Made by a program: the position numbers and the translations under genes. From contig JAQGNE010000063.1 in NCBI GenBank assembly GCA_028291985.1, positions 1 through 64,000 on the forward strand: 64,000 bases of DNA. The letters are read 5' to 3'. Of this stretch, positions 60,540 through 64,000 are shown one piece after another. Within the stretch, counting starts at the first letter, position 1, and every line of letters begins with the position of its first letter. The DNA comes from Polaromonas sp. (GTDB lineage: Bacteria > Pseudomonadota > Gammaproteobacteria > Burkholderiales > Burkholderiaceae_C). Under the pieces are notes generated by a model, which was given only the letters and a program-made list of their open reading frames with translations, searched no databases and had not been told where the DNA came from.

Positions 60540-60749
60540 TCAGCCCCCCGCAATCGGCGTAATCACGTCAATGCGGTCGCCAGCATGGAGCGGTTGCTCG
60601 GGCCAGCGCGCACGCGGCACAAAGCTGCTGTTGACAGCGCAGGCAAATGCATTGCCCAGCGCATAGCCCTGCGCCAGCAGCAGGGCCTGCAGCGTCGGCG
60701 CCTCGGTGTGCAGCGGCTTGCCGTTCAGGGAAATCATCAAGGTCGTCAT
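60540..60749 (-). CDS. thiS: Sulphur carrier protein ThiS
   Basis: A 69-residue ubiquitin-fold sulphur carrier ending in the essential Gly-Gly (DVITPIAGG). Its C-terminal Gly is made a thiocarboxylate that donates sulphur to ThiG. The ATG overlaps the thiO stop (ATGA, 60746-60749). The N-terminal MISLNGKPLHTEAPTLQALL is the normal first strand and helix. Confidence 0.93.
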   Translation of the reverse strand: MTTLMISLNGKPLHTEAPTLQALLLAQGYALGNAFACAVNSSFVPRARWPEQPLHAGDRIDVITPIAGG

Positions 60750-61843
60750 AAGGTAGGCGGGTTTGCAACGGCGTCATCGCCAGGCAGCAGTTTATGCATC
60801 AAATCTTCGACCAGAGCAGGTGCGCACAGATAACCATGCCGGTACAGGCCATTGATGTGCCACACGCCTGCGCGGCGGTCCACGGCTGGCCTGTGGTCAT
60901 TCAAAGCGGGGCGCAGTGCCGCGCTCATGCGCAGCACCCGCGCTTCTCCAAAGGCCGGGTGCAGGCTGTGCAGCGCACTGGCAAGCTCCAGCACCGAGCG
61001 CACCGTCACCGGGCCGGTATCCTCCGATTCCAGCTCGGTGGCGCCCACCACAAACTGGTTGCCGGGGCGCGGCGCCACATACAGCTGATAACGCGGATGC
61101 ATCAGCCGCACGGGCCGCTGCAATGTGACGCCGGCACAGGCCACCCGCAGCACCTCGCCGCGCACACCGCGCAGCGGGTTGGCGGCCGGCCAGTCGGCCT
61201 TGCTGCCCACGCCCCGCGCATCAACCGCAACATCAACCGCATGGCGCACGGCCCCGCAAACCACCTGCCGCTCATCCAGACAATCCACCGTCCGGCGTTC
61301 GTGCCATTGGCCGCCCAGCCGGTCGATGTCATGCGCAAGCGCGGCCATCAACTGGTCATTGGCCAGCTGCCCTTCACCCTGCAAAAACAAGCCACTGCCA
61401 AAGCGCCCGGCCAGCGCCGGCTCAAGCTGGGCGAGTTGCTGCGCATCCAGCGCCTGCACCTGGCCACGGCAGGCATCCGGCAATTTATGCGTCAGCAAGC
61501 GGGTGAAGTGCTCCAGCGACGCGCTATCCGGCCGGTGCGCAACCACCAGCGTGCCCTCGGTACGAAAGTACACCGGCTCGGCCCCATGCGCGGCCAGCTC
61601 GTTGATCCAATGCGGCCACAGCTGCATTGACCGCTGCCCGAGCTCAAACACGGCATCGTCCGACACCGCCAGCTCGGCCAGCGGCGACAGCATGGCCGCA
61701 GCCGTGTGTGATGCCGAAGCCAGGTCATCGCGCGTGTGCGCGTCGAAAAGGCTGACCCGGCAGTTGGCACGAAGCAGCCGCCAGGCCAGCAGGCGGCCGG
61801 CCAGCCCTGCACCTGCTATGCCGATATGAGGGCGCTTGGTCAT
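60746..61843 (-). CDS. thiO: Glycine oxidase ThiO
   Basis: FAD oxidase of 365 residues that converts glycine to dehydroglycine for the thiazole ring in aerobes, replacing ThiH. The Rossmann motif is IGIAGAGLAGRLLAWRLL; SHTAAAMLSPLAE is the FAD-contact block; GVRGEVLRVAC and VGATELESEDTGPVTV are typical, and the C-terminal HINGLYRHGYLCAPALVED binds FAD and substrate. It follows thiC by 76 bases and overlaps thiS. Confidence 0.92.
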   Translation of the reverse strand: MTKRPHIGIAGAGLAGRLLAWRLLRANCRVSLFDAHTRDDLASASHTAAAMLSPLAELAVSDDAVFELGQRSMQLWPHWINELAAHGAEPVYFRTEGTLVVAHRPDSASLEHFTRLLTHKLPDACRGQVQALDAQQLAQLEPALAGRFGSGLFLQGEGQLANDQLMAALAHDIDRLGGQWHERRTVDCLDERQVVCGAVRHAVDVAVDARGVGSKADWPAANPLRGVRGEVLRVACAGVTLQRPVRLMHPRYQLYVAPRPGNQFVVGATELESEDTGPVTVRSVLELASALHSLHPAFGEARVLRMSAALRPALNDHRPAVDRRAGVWHINGLYRHGYLCAPALVEDLMHKLLPGDDAVANPPTL

Positions 61844-61919
61844 GTCAGATGTACGGTTGAGAACCCGCTACCTTAACCGCAGGACGCGCCGCAGCAGCTG
61901 TCAATGGTTTGGGGAAACA

Positions 61920-63890
<1,971 letters not shown>

Positions 63891-63951
63891 TCATGGGCGG
63901 GCGGCGTCGAGGTTTGCCGCTGCGGTCAGAAATGCCGGAGCCAATTGCGTT

Positions 63952-64000
63952 GTTCCCTACGCGGGGATGACCCCGATCAGGTTCAGCGGGTCTCGCATCC
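63952..64000 (-). promoter_or_regulatory. TPP riboswitch (partial, cut by window end)
   Basis: On the minus strand the 3' half of a THI-box reads GACCCGCTGAACCTGATC then GGGGTCATCCCCGCGTAGGG. CTGAACCTGATC and GCGTAGGGAA are the conserved pyrophosphate-helix sequences. The 5' half lies beyond the window. It should lower expression of thiC-thiO-thiS-thiG-thiE when thiamine diphosphate is abundant. Confidence 0.9.

Noticed and set aside
60785-60815. TTTATGCATCAAATC near the thiO end, like the right end of the dispersed repeat
   Set aside because: It encodes the normal ThiO C-terminus (APALVEDLMHK) and lacks the AT inverted repeat and GGGCT block, so it is not listed as a copy.

Overview
The window is GC-rich chromosomal DNA of a betaproteobacterium, most probably a member of the Comamonadaceae (Polaromonas/Rhodoferax/Variovorax-like). 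This is inferred from the protein families, from the vapBC-like/mnmG/rsmG/lysE/parA/hydrolase/parB block, and from dispersed short repeats of a kind I associate with that family. I see no insertion sequence, prophage, CRISPR array, rRNA or tRNA gene.

Layout. 0-15 kb: metabolic and regulatory genes (threonine deaminase, MOSC protein, GTP-dependent PEP carboxykinase, two LysR and one TetR regulator, a Liv-type binding protein, D-amino-acid dehydrogenase, BktB-like thiolase). 15-30 kb: an eroding region. Live genes (flavin reductase, DMT transporter, class V aminotransferase, acetoacetyl-CoA synthetase, UraA-type permease, AsmA-like protein, MenI-type thioesterase) alternate with at least four decayed genes: an M14 carboxypeptidase, an ammonium transporter, PilU and a histidine phosphatase, plus a possible dehydrogenase scrap. 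30-34 kb: small lipoproteins, cobalamin adenosyltransferase, EF-hand protein and FAD-linked lactate dehydrogenase. 34-41 kb: the chromosome-segregation and tRNA-modification block, with parS sites inside mnmG and rsmG and a PIN-domain toxin-antitoxin pair abutting mnmG. 42-51 kb: a light-signalling cluster made of a GAF/multi-PAS hybrid kinase, heme oxygenase, bacteriophytochrome, response regulator and a second hybrid kinase. 51-58 kb: assorted enzymes and small membrane or secreted proteins. 58.7-64 kb: a thiamine operon (thiC-thiO-thiS-thiG-thiE) on the minus strand behind a TPP riboswitch that runs off the window end.

How genes work together. BphO makes biliverdin for the phytochrome BphP. 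BphP, the stand-alone receiver and the REC-PAS-kinase are translationally coupled by 4-base overlaps, and the upstream hybrid kinase has a closely related kinase core, so they probably form one branched phosphorelay. ParA, ParB and parS form the segregation system. ThiC supplies the pyrimidine; ThiO, ThiS and ThiG make the thiazole; ThiE joins them.

Most unusual points: (1) about ten copies of a short dispersed repeat, two of them read in frame inside dadA and the acetoacetyl-CoA synthetase gene, the latter also carrying a second repeat type; (2) a phytochrome with Tyr where the chromophore-pocket His is expected; (3) a toxin-antitoxin module with zero spacing to mnmG and two TGTACA boxes exactly 20 bp apart; (4) a cluster of pseudogenes.
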